DNA from: Protonemura montana
Lineage: Eukaryota; Arthropoda; Insecta; Plecoptera; Nemouridae
Direction of reading: 5' to 3'
DNA length: 64,000 bases
Assembly (NCBI GenBank): GCA_947568835.1
Contig: OX387610.1
Coordinates: 16,539,050 to 16,603,049 of the forward strand
Shown here: positions 1 to 11,882 of the stretch, piece by piece
Layout of the letters: each line of letters opens with the position of its first letter
Numbering within the stretch: position 1 is the stretch's first letter
Program-made: the position numbers and the translations under genes
The notes under the pieces: generated by a model
The model's input: the letters and a program-made list of their open reading frames with translations, nothing else
The model's database searches: none
What the model was told of the DNA's origin: nothing

Positions 1-2217
1 TTGATAAGATGTCCATGCATCTGGTATTGAGTGAACGTTTGATAAGATGTCCATGCATCTGTTATTGAGTGAACGTTTGATAAGATGTCCATGCATCTGG
101 TATTGAGTGAACGTTTGATAAGATGTCCATGCATCTGGTATTGAGTGAACGTTTGATAAGATGTCCATGCATCTGGTATTGAGTGAACGTTTGATAAGAT
201 GTCCATGCATCTGGTATTGAGTGAACGTTTGATAAGATGTCCATGCATCTGGTATTGAGTGAACGTTTGATAAGATGTCCATGCATCTGGTATTGAGTGA
301 ACGTTTGATAAGATGTCCATGCATCTGGTATTGAGTGAACGTTTGATAAGATGTCCATGCATCTGGTATTGAGTGAACGTTTGATAAGATGTCCTGGCAT
401 CTGGTATTGAGTGAACGTTTGATAAGATGTCCATGCATCTGGTATTGAGTGAACGTTTGATAAGATGTCCATGCATCTGGTATTGAGTGAACGTTTGATA
501 AGATGTCCTGGCATCTGGTATTGAGTGAACGTTTGATAAGATGTCCATGCATCTGGTATTGAGTGAACGTTTGATAAGATGTCCTGGCATCTGTTATTGA
601 GTGAACGTTTGATAAGATGTCCATGCATCTGGTATTGAGTGAACGTTTGATAAGATGTCCTGGCATCTGGTATTGAGTGAACGTTTGATAAGATGTCCTG
701 GCATCTGGTATTGAGTGAACGTTTGATAAGATGTCCTGGCATCTGGTATTGAGTGAACGTTTGATAAGATGTCCTGGCATCTGGTATTGAGTGAACGTTT
801 GATAAGATGTCCATGCATCTGGTATTGAGTGAACGTTTGATAAGATGTCCATGCATCTGGTATTGAGTGAACGTTTGATAAGATGTCCATGCATCTGGTA
901 TTGAGTGAACGTTTGATAAGATGTCCATGCATCTGGTATTGAGTGAACGTTTGATAAGATGTCCATGCATCTGGTATTGAGTGAACGTTTGATAAGATGT
1001 CCTGGCATCTGGTATTGAGTGAACGTTTGATAAGATGTCCATGCATCTGGTATTGAGTGAACGTTTGATAAGATGTCCTGGCATCTGGTATTGAGTGAAC
1101 GTTTGATAAGATGTCCTGGCATCTGGTATTGAGTGAACGTTTGATAAGATGTCCATGCATCTGGTATTGAGTGAACGTTTGATAAGATGTCCATGCATCT
1201 GGTATTGAGTGAACGTTTGATAAGATGTCCATGCATCTGGTATTGAGTGAACGTTTGATAAGATGTCCATGCATCTGGTATTGAGTGAACGTTTGATAAG
1301 ATGTCCTGGCATCTGGTATTGAGTGAACGTTTGATAAGATGTCCATGCATCTGGTATTGAGTGAACGTTTGATAAGATGTCCTGGCATCTGGTATTGAGT
1401 GAACGTTTGATAAGATGTCCATGCATCTGGTATTGAGTGAACGTTTGATAAGATGTCCATGCATCTGGTATTGAGTGAACGTTTGATAAGATGTCCATGC
1501 ATCTGGTATTGAGTGAACGTTTGATAAGATGTCCTGGCATCTGGTATTGAGTGAACGTTTGATAAGATGTCCTGGCATCTGGTATTGAGTGAACGTTTGA
1601 TAAGATGTCCTGGCATCTGGTATTGAGTGAACGTTTGATAAGATGTCCTGGCATCTGGTATTGAGTGAACGTTTGATAAGATGTCCATGCATCTGGTATT
1701 GAGTGAACGTTTGATAAGATGTCCTGGCATCTGGTATTGAGTGAACGTTTGATAAGATGTCCATGCATCTGGTATTGAGTGAACGTTTGATAAGATGTCC
1801 TGGCATCTGGTATTGAGTGAACGTTTGATAAGATGTCCATGCATCTGGTATTGAGTGAACGTTTGATAAGATGTCCATGCATCTGGTATTGAGTGAACGT
1901 TTGATAAGATGTCCATGCATCTGGTATTGAGTGAACGTTTGATAAGATGTCCATGCATCTGGTATTGAGTGAACGTTTGATAAGATGTCCTGGCATCTGG
2001 TATTGAGTGAACGTTTGATAAGATGTCCTGGCATCTGGTATTGAGTGAACGTTTGATAAGATGTCCATGCATCTGGTATTGAGTGAACGTTTGATAAGAT
2101 GTCCATGCATCTGGTATTGAGTGAACGTTTGATAAGATGTCCATGCATCTGGTATTGAGTGAACGTTTGATAAGATGTCCTGGCATCTTGTAATGAGTGA
2201 TCGTTTGATAAGATAAG
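1..2217. repeat. 38-bp minisatellite array (about 58 units)
   Basis: Head-to-tail 38-bp units beginning ttgataagatgtcc and ending ggtattgagtgaacgt. Two unit types differ in the middle: ccatgcat or cctggcat. The first ten units are all of the ATGCAT type; after that the two types alternate irregularly. Two units read ctgttattg instead of ctggtattg. The left edge is cut by the window and the right edge decays between 2180 and 2260. The minus strand of the unit has no stop in any frame, and 38 is not a multiple of 3, so the array creates very long spurious open frames. Confidence 0.98.
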
Positions 2218-2945
2218 TGATCGCTTCTCAAACGGGAAGTTGTCCAGGCATCTGGTAATGACGCGTTCATATCAAGTTTAAGATGAGATGCTAATTCAAT
2301 GATCTCAAGACAGAATGATCTGCCATCACTGACTTGCGCTGGTTTCAGCTTTCTTGTGGAATAACAGAAGAAACAAAACAACATGCACTAAAATAAATGT
2401 CCGTATTCTTGAGATGTTCAATATTTGCTGACTGGTTGGTTGATTTTCCAACCAACCAATAAAAAGAGTGAGGTTAGGCTTAGGAGTTGACACTCTTTTG
2501 TTTGGCACTTCACCGAACTCCCTGTAGATGGATTTCATTTTAAACATTGGGATCGATGCAAAACATGGCTCCATGTGGCTGTAAAACGGTATCTTCTACA
2601 AGTCACAGAAATACAACAACTCAACAATTTTAACAGAAACACCTGAATCCCAATCCACTCAGAGCGAAACAAGGTAAGGTCAAGGTATCTTAAGTTGGCC
2701 GGTGATATCGATGCTTGTAATTAAGGTGAATTGATTTCATTGTAAGGTCCTGTCAGATGCATTCCAACTCAAATTCAATTGAAGTACTTGCCCCCCCCCC
2801 CCCCCCCTCCCCTTTAAGCGGTCCATGTTGCCCGGGGTTCAAATCATGCAATTTGATTCACTCATTAAACTCCCAGCTTTTTATTGTCAGAAACTTTCTT
2901 CAATCGCTCGACTTGGCTTCTTTAACTCATCGGCTTGGTCCTTTT
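2218..2945. other. Non-repetitive spacer with a poly-C run
   Basis: No gene is supported here. Decayed relics of the 38-bp unit occur up to about 2260, and a poly-C run of about 17 bases lies near 2790-2807. The ~80-codon minus-strand open frame at 2326-2574 shows no recognisable domain. Confidence 0.6.
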
Positions 2946-3388
2946 TCGAACTGTTTGGCGTGTTGGAAACACCGGTTCTCGTGAGATCACTGAAGTTAAG
3001 CAACACTGCGCTGGGTCAGGTATTGGATGGGTGACCACCGAACTGTTTGGCGTGTTGGAAACACCGGTCCTCGTGAGATCACTGAAGTTAAGCAACACTG
3101 CGCTGGGTCAGGTATTGGATGGGTGACCATCATACACATGACCAGTTCTGTTCGGGAGAGAGGTTGGAGGGATGAAAGTTAAGCAACTGAGCTGGGTTAG
3201 GTATTGGATAGGTGACCATCATACACATGACCAGTTTTGTTCGGGAGAGAGGTTGGAGGGATGAAAGTTAAGCAACACTGCGCTGAGTCAGGTATTGGAT
3301 GGGTGACCACCGAACGGTTTGGCGTGTTGGAAACATTTGTCTTCGTGAGATTACCGAAATTAAGCAACACTGCGCTGTGTCAGGTATA
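2946..3388 (+). repeat. Tandem 5S-rRNA-derived segments (SINE head multimer)
   Basis: Two adjacent ~92-bp copies (2946 and 3038) read tggaaacaccggt, gagatcactgaagttaagcaa and tattggatgggtgacca, matching the interior of eukaryotic 5S rRNA, including the internal promoter region (A box and C box). They are followed by shorter units joined by a non-5S stretch (catacacatgaccagttctg, gggagagaggttggaggg), and by one more divergent 5S copy ending at 3388. The true 5S ends are missing, so these are SINE-type derivatives and not functional 5S genes. Confidence 0.85.
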
Positions 3389-3397
3389 AATGTTTTA

Positions 3398-3639
3398 TTA
3401 TTTTTGCTGTATAATCTTATACAAACCATTGCCGCCATGATGACGCGATATATTCTCTGGAAGCGAAACTGGCGGCGGCCGAGGCTGCTTATTTTCCTCA
3501 TCACTGATTTGGAAAGATGATCCTGTATTTTTTGCAAGCTTTGCTCTGTAAGCTTGATTGAGCTTTTGTAAAGTTGAATAAAAGAGTGCTTTTCTTGACG
3601 TCAAAGCTTCGTCTTGATTGAGTTGAAGACAATTAGCAT
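3398..3639 (-). CDS. Possible 3'-terminal coding exon of an unknown gene
   Basis: On the minus strand an open frame runs from a possible acceptor (AG at 3640-3641, after tgtttaatg) to a TAA at 3398-3400. It encodes about 80 residues of ordinary composition, including NQDEALTSRKALFYSTLQ, KLNQAYRAKLAKN and QPRPPPVSLPENI. An AATAAA on the same strand overlaps the stop (3399-3394), which would give an extremely short 3' UTR. I do not recognise the protein. No upstream exon can be assigned, because the sequence further right soon becomes 17-bp tandem repeat. It could equally be a chance open frame; composition and the polyadenylation motif are the only support. Confidence 0.25.
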
Positions 3640-4860
3640 CTCATTAAACAGTTTAGTCACAACACGAGAAGAAGATTTCAGAAGTCGAGTCGATTAAACG
3701 GATACAATAAACAAAACACAAGAAACTGATCCAACCTGTTAGTCAATGTCTCTTTGATCTTCCCCGACAGAACGCGATCCCTTCCCGTTCCCAACTTCAT
3801 CCCTCCAGAGGGGAAGGGGGAGGGGAGGTGAGGGTCCCTCGGGATTTGTAGCAATTATTTGTGAAAGAAACTCCAGTGCCCGGCACAGAGCATCGAACTC
3901 GGTTCGTTTGACTCAGCGCTTGAAAAGTTTGCCGTCAAACACAAGCCCCTCCCTCCTAATCGAGCCGAGATCCGGTGCGTCTCACGCACATCCTAGAGAT
4001 GATCTCATTAACGCACACAATCTCACCCAACTCCATTCATTATGAGAGAAACCATCTTATTTTCCAACCCCTTTAATTAGATAATTAATCATTTAGCGAG
4101 GAACTAATCAATGATTACAACTGCTTCATTAAGACCTAACTTGTAGCGTTCACTGATGGATGCGTTAACATACGGTTAAGTTAACGGACAATTAAGTTGG
4201 TTGGTTAGGCTATTATCGCTTTGAAGCAATTAAAGCGACCAGGAATCAACAAAATGTAAAAACACACGTTTATTTTTGCATTTGTTAATATTTTTATTTG
4301 GAGTCTAAGCTTTTTAAGCAAATATAATTCTTACAAATACAGGATTTTGTTATTAAGATTGATTTACAAAATCTTTACGTTTATGGGAGCCATTTTGTGA
4401 ATATTACAACCAAGTTTTGTGTATTTTTCAATCCTTCGACATTTTTGTCCGGTTAACAAAATCTTGTGGATTTAAATTGATTCCAAAAAACATGCAAGTT
4501 ATTATTGTTACTAGACACATGTCTACTTGATGTAAACTTAGCACTAGTTTAAAAAAAAACAATTTCAACTGGGTTTTCAATGCTAAGTGGAAAGAAATAC
4601 CTTAGGTTGTGAATTACATTTAACTTGGTAATTGTTAGAATATTATGTGGTTCTTTAGTTATTAGAAAATTGTCAGGACTGCTCTTACCCTTGATAAAAT
4701 AACTAGTAGATATATGTTACGAAACGTTGGGAAATTCAGTAGCCTTCTACTAAGCATTCAAAACCCAGTTAAAATAGTTTTTCTTAACCATCGTCTTTAT
4801 TCTGATGGTTTTTAGACTCATGTCTACTTGATTAACTACTTGAACTAACTTCAAAAACCA
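3640..4860. other. AT-rich non-coding stretch
   Basis: About 1.2 kb without a supportable gene, RNA or transposon. A pyrimidine/purine-rich patch lies near 3790-3840; the rest is AT-rich single-copy-looking DNA. Confidence 0.5.
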
Positions 4861-6414
4861 AAACTGTTGTCCAAGTACAACTGTTGTTCCAGTACAACTG
4901 TTGTTCCAGTACAACTGTTGTTCCAGTACAACTGTTGTTCCAGTACAACTGTTGTCCCAGTACAACTGTTGTTCCAGTACAACTGTTGTTCCAGTACAAC
5001 TGTTGTTCCAGTACAACTGTTGTTCCAGTACAACTGTTGTTCCAGTACAACTGTTGTTCCAGTACAACTGTTGTTCCAGTACAACTGTTGTTCCAGTACA
5101 ACTGTTGTTCCAGTACAACTGTTGTTCCAGTACAACTGTTGTTCCAGTACAACTGTTGTTCCAGTACAACTGTAGTTCCAGTACAACTGTTGTTCCAGTA
5201 CAACTGTTGTTCCAGTACAACTGTTGTTCCAGTACAACTGTTGTTCCAGTACAACTGTTGTTCCAGTACAACTGTTGTTCCAGTACAACTGTTGTTCCAG
5301 TACAACTGTTGTTCCAGTACAACTGTTGTTCCAGTACAACTGTTGTTCCAGTACAACTGTTGTTCCAGTACAACTGTTGTTCCAGTACAACTGTTGTTCC
5401 AGTACAACTGTTGTTCCAGTACAACTGTTGTCCCAGTACAACTGTTGTTCCAGTACAACTGTTGTTCCAGTACAACTGTTGTTCCAGTACAACTGTTGTC
5501 CAAGTACAACTGTTGTTCCAGTACAACTGTTGTTCCAGTACAACTGTTGTTCCAGTACAACTGTTGTTCCAGTACAACTGTTGTTCCAGTACAACTGTTG
5601 TCCAAGTACAACTGTTGTTCCAGTACAACTGTTGTTCCAGTACAACTGTTGTTCCAGTACAACTGTTGTTCCAGTACAACTGTTGTTCCAGTACAACTGT
5701 TGTTCCAGTACAACTGTTGTCCCAGTACAACTGTTGTTCCAGTACAACTGTTGTTCCAGTACAACTGTTGTTCCAGTACAACTGTTGTTCCAGTACAACT
5801 GTTGTTCCAGTACAACTGTTGTTCCAGTACAACTGTTGTTCCAGTACAACTGTTGTTCCAGTACAACTGTTGTTCCAGTACAACTGTTGTTCCAGTACAA
5901 CTGTTGTTCCAGTACAACTGTTGTTCCAGTACAACTGTTGTTCCAGTACAACTGTTGTTCCAGTACAACTGTTGTCCCAGTACAACTGTTGTTCCAGTAC
6001 AACTGTTGTTCCAGTACAACTGTTGTTCCAGTACAACTGTTGTTCCAGTACAACTGTTGTTCCAGTACAACTGTTGTTCCAGTACAACTGTTGTTCCAGT
6101 ACAACTGTTGTTCCAGTACAACTGTTGTTCCAGTACAACTGTTGTTCCAGTACAACTGTTGTCCCAGTACAACTGTTGTTCCAGTAAAACTGTACAACTG
6201 TTGTCCAAAAACAACTGTTGTCCCAGTACAACTGTTGTTCCAGTACAACTGTTGTCCAAGTACAACTGTTGTTCCAGTACAACTGTAGTTCCAGTACAAC
6301 TGTTGTTCCAGTACAACTGTTGTTCCAGTACAACTGTTGTTCCAGAAAAACTGTACAACTTTTGTTCCAGTACAACTGTACAACTGTTGTTCCAGTACAA
6401 CTGTTGTTCCAGCA
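4861..6414. repeat. 17-bp minisatellite array (about 91 units)
   Basis: The unit gtacaactgttgttcca is repeated with rare substitutions (tccca, tccaa, tgtagtt). Each unit contains the odd palindrome ACAAC-T-GTTGT. Near 6185-6215 and 6340-6400 the register is disturbed by partial units (aaaactgtacaac). The period of 17 keeps several frames open on both strands, giving spurious frames of over 500 codons. Confidence 0.98.
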
Positions 6415-6419
6415 ACAAC

Positions 6420-9400
6420 AAGCCCCTGACCTGTATCAACTAGCCCCTGACTTGTAACAACTAGCCCCCGACCTGTAACGACTAGCCCCCGACCTGTAAC
6501 AACTAGCCCCTGACCTGTATCAACTAGCCCCCGACCTGTAACAACTAGCCCCTGACCTGTATCAACTAGCCCCTGACCTATAACAACTAGCCCCCAAACC
6601 TGTAACAACTAGCCCCTGACCTGTAACAACTAGCCCCTGACCTGTATCAACTAGCCCCTGACCTGTAACAACTAGCCCATGACCTGTATCAACTAGCCCC
6701 TGACCTGTAACAACTAGCCCCCGACCAGTATCAACTAGCCCCTGACCTGTATCAACTAGCCCCCGACCTGTAACAACTAGCCCCTGACCTGTATCAACTA
6801 GCCCCTGACCTGTATCAACTAGCCCCCGACCTGTAACAACTAGCCCCCGACCTGTAACAACTAGCCCCTGACTTGTAACAACTAGCCCCTGACCTGTAAC
6901 AACTAGCCCCTGACCTGTAACAACTAGCCCCTGACCTGTAACAACTAGCCCCTGACCTGTATCAACTAGCCCCCGACCTGTAACAACTAGCCCCCGACCT
7001 GTAACAACTAGCCCCTGACCTGTAACAACTAGCCCCTGACCTGTAACAACTAGCCCCTGACCTGTATCAACTAGCCCCTGACCTGTATCAACTAGCCCCT
7101 GACCTGTATCAACTAGCCCCTGACCTGTATCAACTAGCCCCTGACCTGTATCAACTAGCACCTGACCTGTAACAACTAGCCCCTGTATCAACTAGCCCCT
7201 GACCTGTAACAACTAGCCCCTGACCTGTAACAACTAGCCCCTGACCTGTAACAACTAGCCCCTGACCTGTAACAACTAGCCCCTGACCTGTATCAACTAG
7301 CCCCTGACCTGTATCAACTAGCCCCTGACCTGTATCAACTAGCCCCTGACCTGTATCAACTAGCCCCTGACCTGTATCAACTAGCCCCTGACCTGTAACA
7401 ACTAGCCCCTGACCTGTAACAACTAGCCCCTGACCTGTATCAACTAGCCCCTGACCTGTAACAACTAGCCCCTGACCTGTATCAAATAGCCCCTGACCTG
7501 TATCAACTAGCCCCTGACCTGTATCAAATAGCCCCTGACCTGTATCAACTAGCCCCTGACCTGTAACAATTAGCCCCTGACCTGTATCAACTAGCCCCTG
7601 ACCTGTATCAACTAGCCCCTGACCTGTATCAACTAGCCCCTGACCTGTATATACTAGCCCCTGACCTGTAACAACTAGCCCCCGACCTGTAACAACTAGC
7701 CCCTGACCTGTATTAACTAACCCCTGACCTGTAACAACTAGCCCCTGACCTGTATCAACAAGCCCCTGACCTGTAACAACTAGCCCCTGACCTGTAACAA
7801 CTAGCCCCTGACCTGTAACAACAAGCCCCTGACCTGTATCAACTAGCCCCCGACCTGTAACAACTAGCCCCTGACCTTTATCAACTAGCCCCTGACCTGT
7901 AACAACTAGCCCCCGACCTGTAACAACTAGCCCCTGACCTGTATTTACTAGCCCCTGACCTGTAACAACTAGCCCCTGACCTGTATCAACTAGCCCCTGA
8001 CCTGTATCAACTAGCCCCTGACCTGTATCAACTAGCCCCTGACCTGTATCAACTAGCCCCTGACCTGTATCAACTAGCCCCTGTATCAACTAGCCCCTGA
8101 CCTGTAACAACTAGCCCCTGACCTGTATCAACTAGCCCCTGACCTGTAACAACTAGCCCCTGGCCTGTAACAACTAGCCCCTTACCTGTATCAACTAGCC
8201 CCTGACCTGTAACAACTAGCCCCTGACCTGTAACAACTCGCCCCTGACCTGTAACAACTAGCCCCTGACCTGTATCAACTAGCCCCTGACCTGTAACAAC
8301 TAGCCCCTGACCTGTATCAACTAGCCCCTGACCTGTAACAATTAGCCCCTGACCTGTATCAAGTAGCCCCTGACCTGTATCAACTAGCCCCTGACCTGAA
8401 TCAACTAGCCCCTGACCTGTATATACTAGCCCCTGACCTGTAACAACTAGCCCCCGACCTGTAACAACTAGCCCCTGACCTGTATCAACTAGCCCCTGTA
8501 ACAACTAGCCCCTGACCTGTATCAACTAGCTCCTGACCTGTATCAACTAGCCCCTGACCTGTATCAACTAGCCCCTGACCTGTATCAACTAGCCCCTGTA
8601 TCAACTAGCCCCTGACCTGTATCAACTAGCCCCTGACCTGTAACAACTAGCCCCTGGCCTGTAACAACTAGCCCCTGACCTGTATCAACTAGCCCCTGAC
8701 CTGTAACAACTAGCCCCTGACCTGTAACAACTAGCTCCTGACCTGTATCAACTAGCCCCTGACCTGTATCAACTAGCCCCTGACCTGTATCAACTAGCCC
8801 CTGTATCAACTAGCCCCTGACCTGTATCAACTAGCCCCTGACCTGTAACAACTAGCCCCTGGCCTGTAACAACTAGCCCCTGACCTGTATCAACTAGCCC
8901 CTGACCTGTAACAACTAGCCCCTGACCTGTAACAACTCGCCCCTGACCTGTAACAACTAGCCCCTGACCTGTATCAACTAGCCCCTGACCTGTAACAACT
9001 AGCCCCTGACCTGCATCAACTAGCCCCTGACCTGTATCAACTAGCCCCTGACCTGTATCAACTAGCCCCTGACCTGTAACAATTAGCCCCTGACCTGTAT
9101 CAACTAGCCCCTGTATCAACTAGCCCCTGACCTGTAACAACTAGCCCCTGACCTGCATCAACTAGCCCCTGACCTGTATCAACTAGCCCCTGTAACAACT
9201 AGCCCTTGACCTGTAACAACAAGCCCCTGACCTGTATCAACTAGCCCCTGACCTGTAACAACTAGCCCCTGACCTGTAACAACTAGCCCCTGACCTGTAG
9301 CAATTAGCCCCTGACCTGTATTAACTAGCCCCTGTATCAACTAGCCCCTGACCTGTAACAACTAGCCCCTGACCTGCATCAACTAGCCCCTGACCTGTAT

Positions 9401-10072
9401 CAACTAGCCCCTGACCTGTAACAACTAGCCCCTGACCTGTAACAATTAGCCCCTGACCTGTAACAAATAGCCCCTGACCTGTATCAACTAGTCCCTGTAA
9501 CAACTAGCCCCTGACCTGTAACAACTAGCCCCTGACCTGTAACAACTAGCCCCTGACCTGTAACAACTAGCCCCTGTAACAACTAGCCCCTGACCTGTAA
9601 CAATTAGCCCTTGACCTGTAACAACTAGCTCCTGACCTGTAACAATTAGCCCCTGACCTGTATCAACTAGCCCCTGACCTGTAACAACTAGCCCCTGACC
9701 TGTAACAACTAGCACCTGACCTGTAACAACTAGCCCCTGACCTGTAACAACTAGCCCCTGACCTGTATCAACTAGCCCCTGACCTGTAACAATTAGCCCC
9801 TGACCTGTATCAACTAGCCCCTGACCTGTATCAACTAGCCCCTGACCTGTAACAACTAGCCTCTGACCTGTAACAACTAGCCCCTGACCTGTAACAACTA
9901 GCCCCTGACCTGTAACAACTAGCCCCTGACCTGTAACAACTAGCCCCTGACCTGTATCAACTAGCCCCTGACCTGTATCAACTAGCCCCTGACCTGTAAC
10001 AACTAGCCCCTGACCTGTAACAACTAGCCCCTGACCTGTAACAACTAGCACCTGACCTGTAACAACTAGCCC
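6420..10072. repeat. 21-bp minisatellite array (about 170 units)
   Basis: The unit tagcccctgacctgtaacaac alternates with a version ending tatcaac. Other variants are cccccgacc, ctcctgacc and tgcatcaac. The left part (6420-7000) is richer in cccccgacc units. At least ten 16-bp units, lacking the 5 bases between two cctg motifs, appear near 7185, 8080, 8490, 8595, 8800, 9110, 9190, 9335, 9495 and 9575. Because 21 is a multiple of 3, the minus strand stays open as a seven-residue repeat (LVDTGQG or LVVTGQG). This is not evidence of a gene. Confidence 0.98.
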
Positions 10073-10253
10073 CGACAACGGGAAAGTTGTTACACTTTAC
10101 AATCAGGCAAATTATACATTATCACTTGTCTATTAAAATAATTATCAATGTTATAAAAATTCTTTCTATTAGTCAAAATATGTGCAAATACATTGCCAAA
10201 TTTAAAATCATTGAAAATTTTGTTAAATGTCCACAAAAAAATCAAACGTCGAA

Positions 10254-10617
10254 ATTGTAACAACTAGCCCCAGTCTCCCCTATCATATGGTACTAGCAGG
10301 CCCCGCTGCCTAACGGCCGCTTAAGATTGTAACAACTAGCCCCAGTCTCCCCTATCATATGGTACTAGCACGCCCCGCTGCCTAACGGCCGCTTAAGATT
10401 GTAACAACTAGCCCCAGTCTCCCCTATCATATGGTACTAGCAGGCCCCGCTGCCTTACGGCCGCTTAAGATTGTAACAACTAGCCCCAGTCTCCCCTATC
10501 ATATGGTACTAGCAGGCCCCGCTGCCTAACGGCCGCTTAAGATTGTAACAACTAGCCCCAGTCTCCCCTATCATATGGTACTAGCAGGCCCCGCTGCCTT
10601 ACGGCCGCTTAAGATTT
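10254..10617. repeat. 72-bp tandem repeat spanning a transposon edge (about 5 units)
   Basis: Five units of 72 bp run gattgtaacaactagcccc, agtctcccctatcatatggt, actagcaggccccgctgcc, acggccgcttaa. The first part resembles the neighbouring 21-bp unit (taacaactagcccc). The second part is the terminal ~38 bp of the element that begins at 10579. The repeat unit therefore straddles the junction between flank and transposon end. Confidence 0.9.
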
Positions 10618-11290
10618 TGAGGAAGTGGGATTTTGGTTTAAATGTAAGGCCTCTAATGGGACAACAACCAAAAGAACCATGTTATACCATTCAGTACCCC
10701 CATTTATTTTATTTGAAATTTGCCGCTTATGTCACTCGGGGTCACTGCATTGGGTAAACTCTGCGAATTCCAAAGTCACAATGACAATCATTGAACACAA
10801 TCATTCAATCAATCGATCATCATTCAATCATCATTCAATCGTTGAATCATTGACAGTCATTGAATGACAATTTTGAAAACAAACGACGTTGGCTGTCAAA
10901 AGGTTTCCGTGTATGATTTCTTGAAATTTTTCTTAGAGAGTGAAACTTGTGAAATACCTTTTACATCTCCACCAGATCTTACTAAAAACATGTTTAATGA
11001 ACGGATAAGCACTTAAAATTGACAAAATGTAAGTTTCTTTGGTAATTAAGTTGTTTGACATTGTTTCAGAACTGTCAAAGTTTTCTATGGTATTGTATGG
11101 TATTCAATGGTATTTTATGGTGTTATTTATCTTTCTATGGTATTATATAGCATTGTATCGTTATGTATGGTATTCTATGGTATTGTTTGGTATAATATGG
11201 TATTACAGGTATAAGAGGCTTTACATTTAAACCAAAATGCACACTCCCTCAAAATCTTCAGGTGCCGTTAGTCAGCGGGTACTGCTAGTT
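10579..11290. mobile_element. Non-autonomous DNA element with ~80-bp terminal inverted repeats
   Basis: The left end (tactagcaggccccgctgcc ... aagattttgaggaagtggg ... attttggtttaaatgtaagg) is matched in inverted orientation at 11210-11290 (tttacatttaaaccaaaatg, cactccctcaaaatcttc, ggtaccg-like gtgccgttag, gcgggtactgctagt). The inverted repeats are about 80 bp and roughly 85-90% alike by eye. The interior has short CAATCATT repeats (10796-10866) and a tract of TATGGTATT-type repeats (11085-11205). No coding capacity is visible. Superfamily is not assigned because no clear target duplication could be read. Confidence 0.75.
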
Positions 11291-11315
11291 TTAGTTTTAA
11301 TCCCAAAAGTTTTGC

Positions 11316-11450
11316 TTTAGTGTTCAATGTCCAAGTTAAGCAACACGGTTTTTAGTGAGACATTGGATGGGTGACCAACGCGTTCTGTCTTAACATCGTC
11401 ACGTGGCGCGTGGCCAAACCAGTGCGTCGTTAAACAACGCCTATAATTCA
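11316..11450 (+). mobile_element. Degenerate 5S-derived SINE fragment
   Basis: Contains gtccaagttaagcaacac and acattggatgggtgacca, the 5S-like core, followed within 100 bp by ccagtgcgtcgttaaacaac. That last string matches the 3' part of the full SINE at 63451-63890 (accagtgccgcatgg ... cagtgcgtcgtttaac). It looks like an internally deleted copy. Confidence 0.6.
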
Positions 11451-11882
11451 ACCAAGCTGCGTAACGAGACTCGCTCACGTGAATTATTACGCATCGTATT
11501 GTTGTAATATTTTTCAATGGTACACTTCAATTGAAATGACTGCATTAACATCAACATTCAACATCAACATTCAACATCGACTCTGGACTGCGTTAGTCGA
11601 CTCTGAGTTTTCCATGACAACAATATTGTGACACATGAAGCACTGACAGCACACAAATCATTGATTTAAACAATGGCGGTCAACTGACCGTGATACACGA
11701 CGCTATTCATCACTTGTTCTTCTTTGTCTGTCAAGGACCGACCCCTAAATGCAATGTCTGGACTCTCGCTCCTCTAATCTCACTCAATCTTCCTGGATTC
11801 CTGCATTCCTTGAGCGTGACGAGCTCAGTGGCGTAGCGTCGGGGATAACCGATATACCGGTTGCAATAGGGTCCAAGTTTTT
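11451..11882. other. Non-coding spacer
   Basis: Single-copy-looking sequence with a short CATCAACATTCAA repeat near 11547-11580. No gene is supported. Confidence 0.5.

Noticed and set aside
62..2110. Minus-strand open frames of about 600-680 codons in the 38-bp array
   Set aside because: All are translations of one stop-free repeat unit in rotating frames; no start context, domain or splice structure.
2946..3126. Functional 5S rRNA gene
   Set aside because: Only the interior of 5S is present, both termini are missing, and several conserved positions differ; it continues into SINE sequence.
4750..6443. Open frames of 350-585 codons on both strands in the 17-bp array
   Set aside because: Repeat-unit artefacts open in several frames at once; amino-acid pattern is only the period-17 unit.
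6562..10078. Seven-residue repeat proteins (LVDTGQG) on the minus strand
   Set aside because: The 21-bp unit is a multiple of 3, so a frame stays open by chance; frequent 16-bp units break it, which argues against selection for coding.
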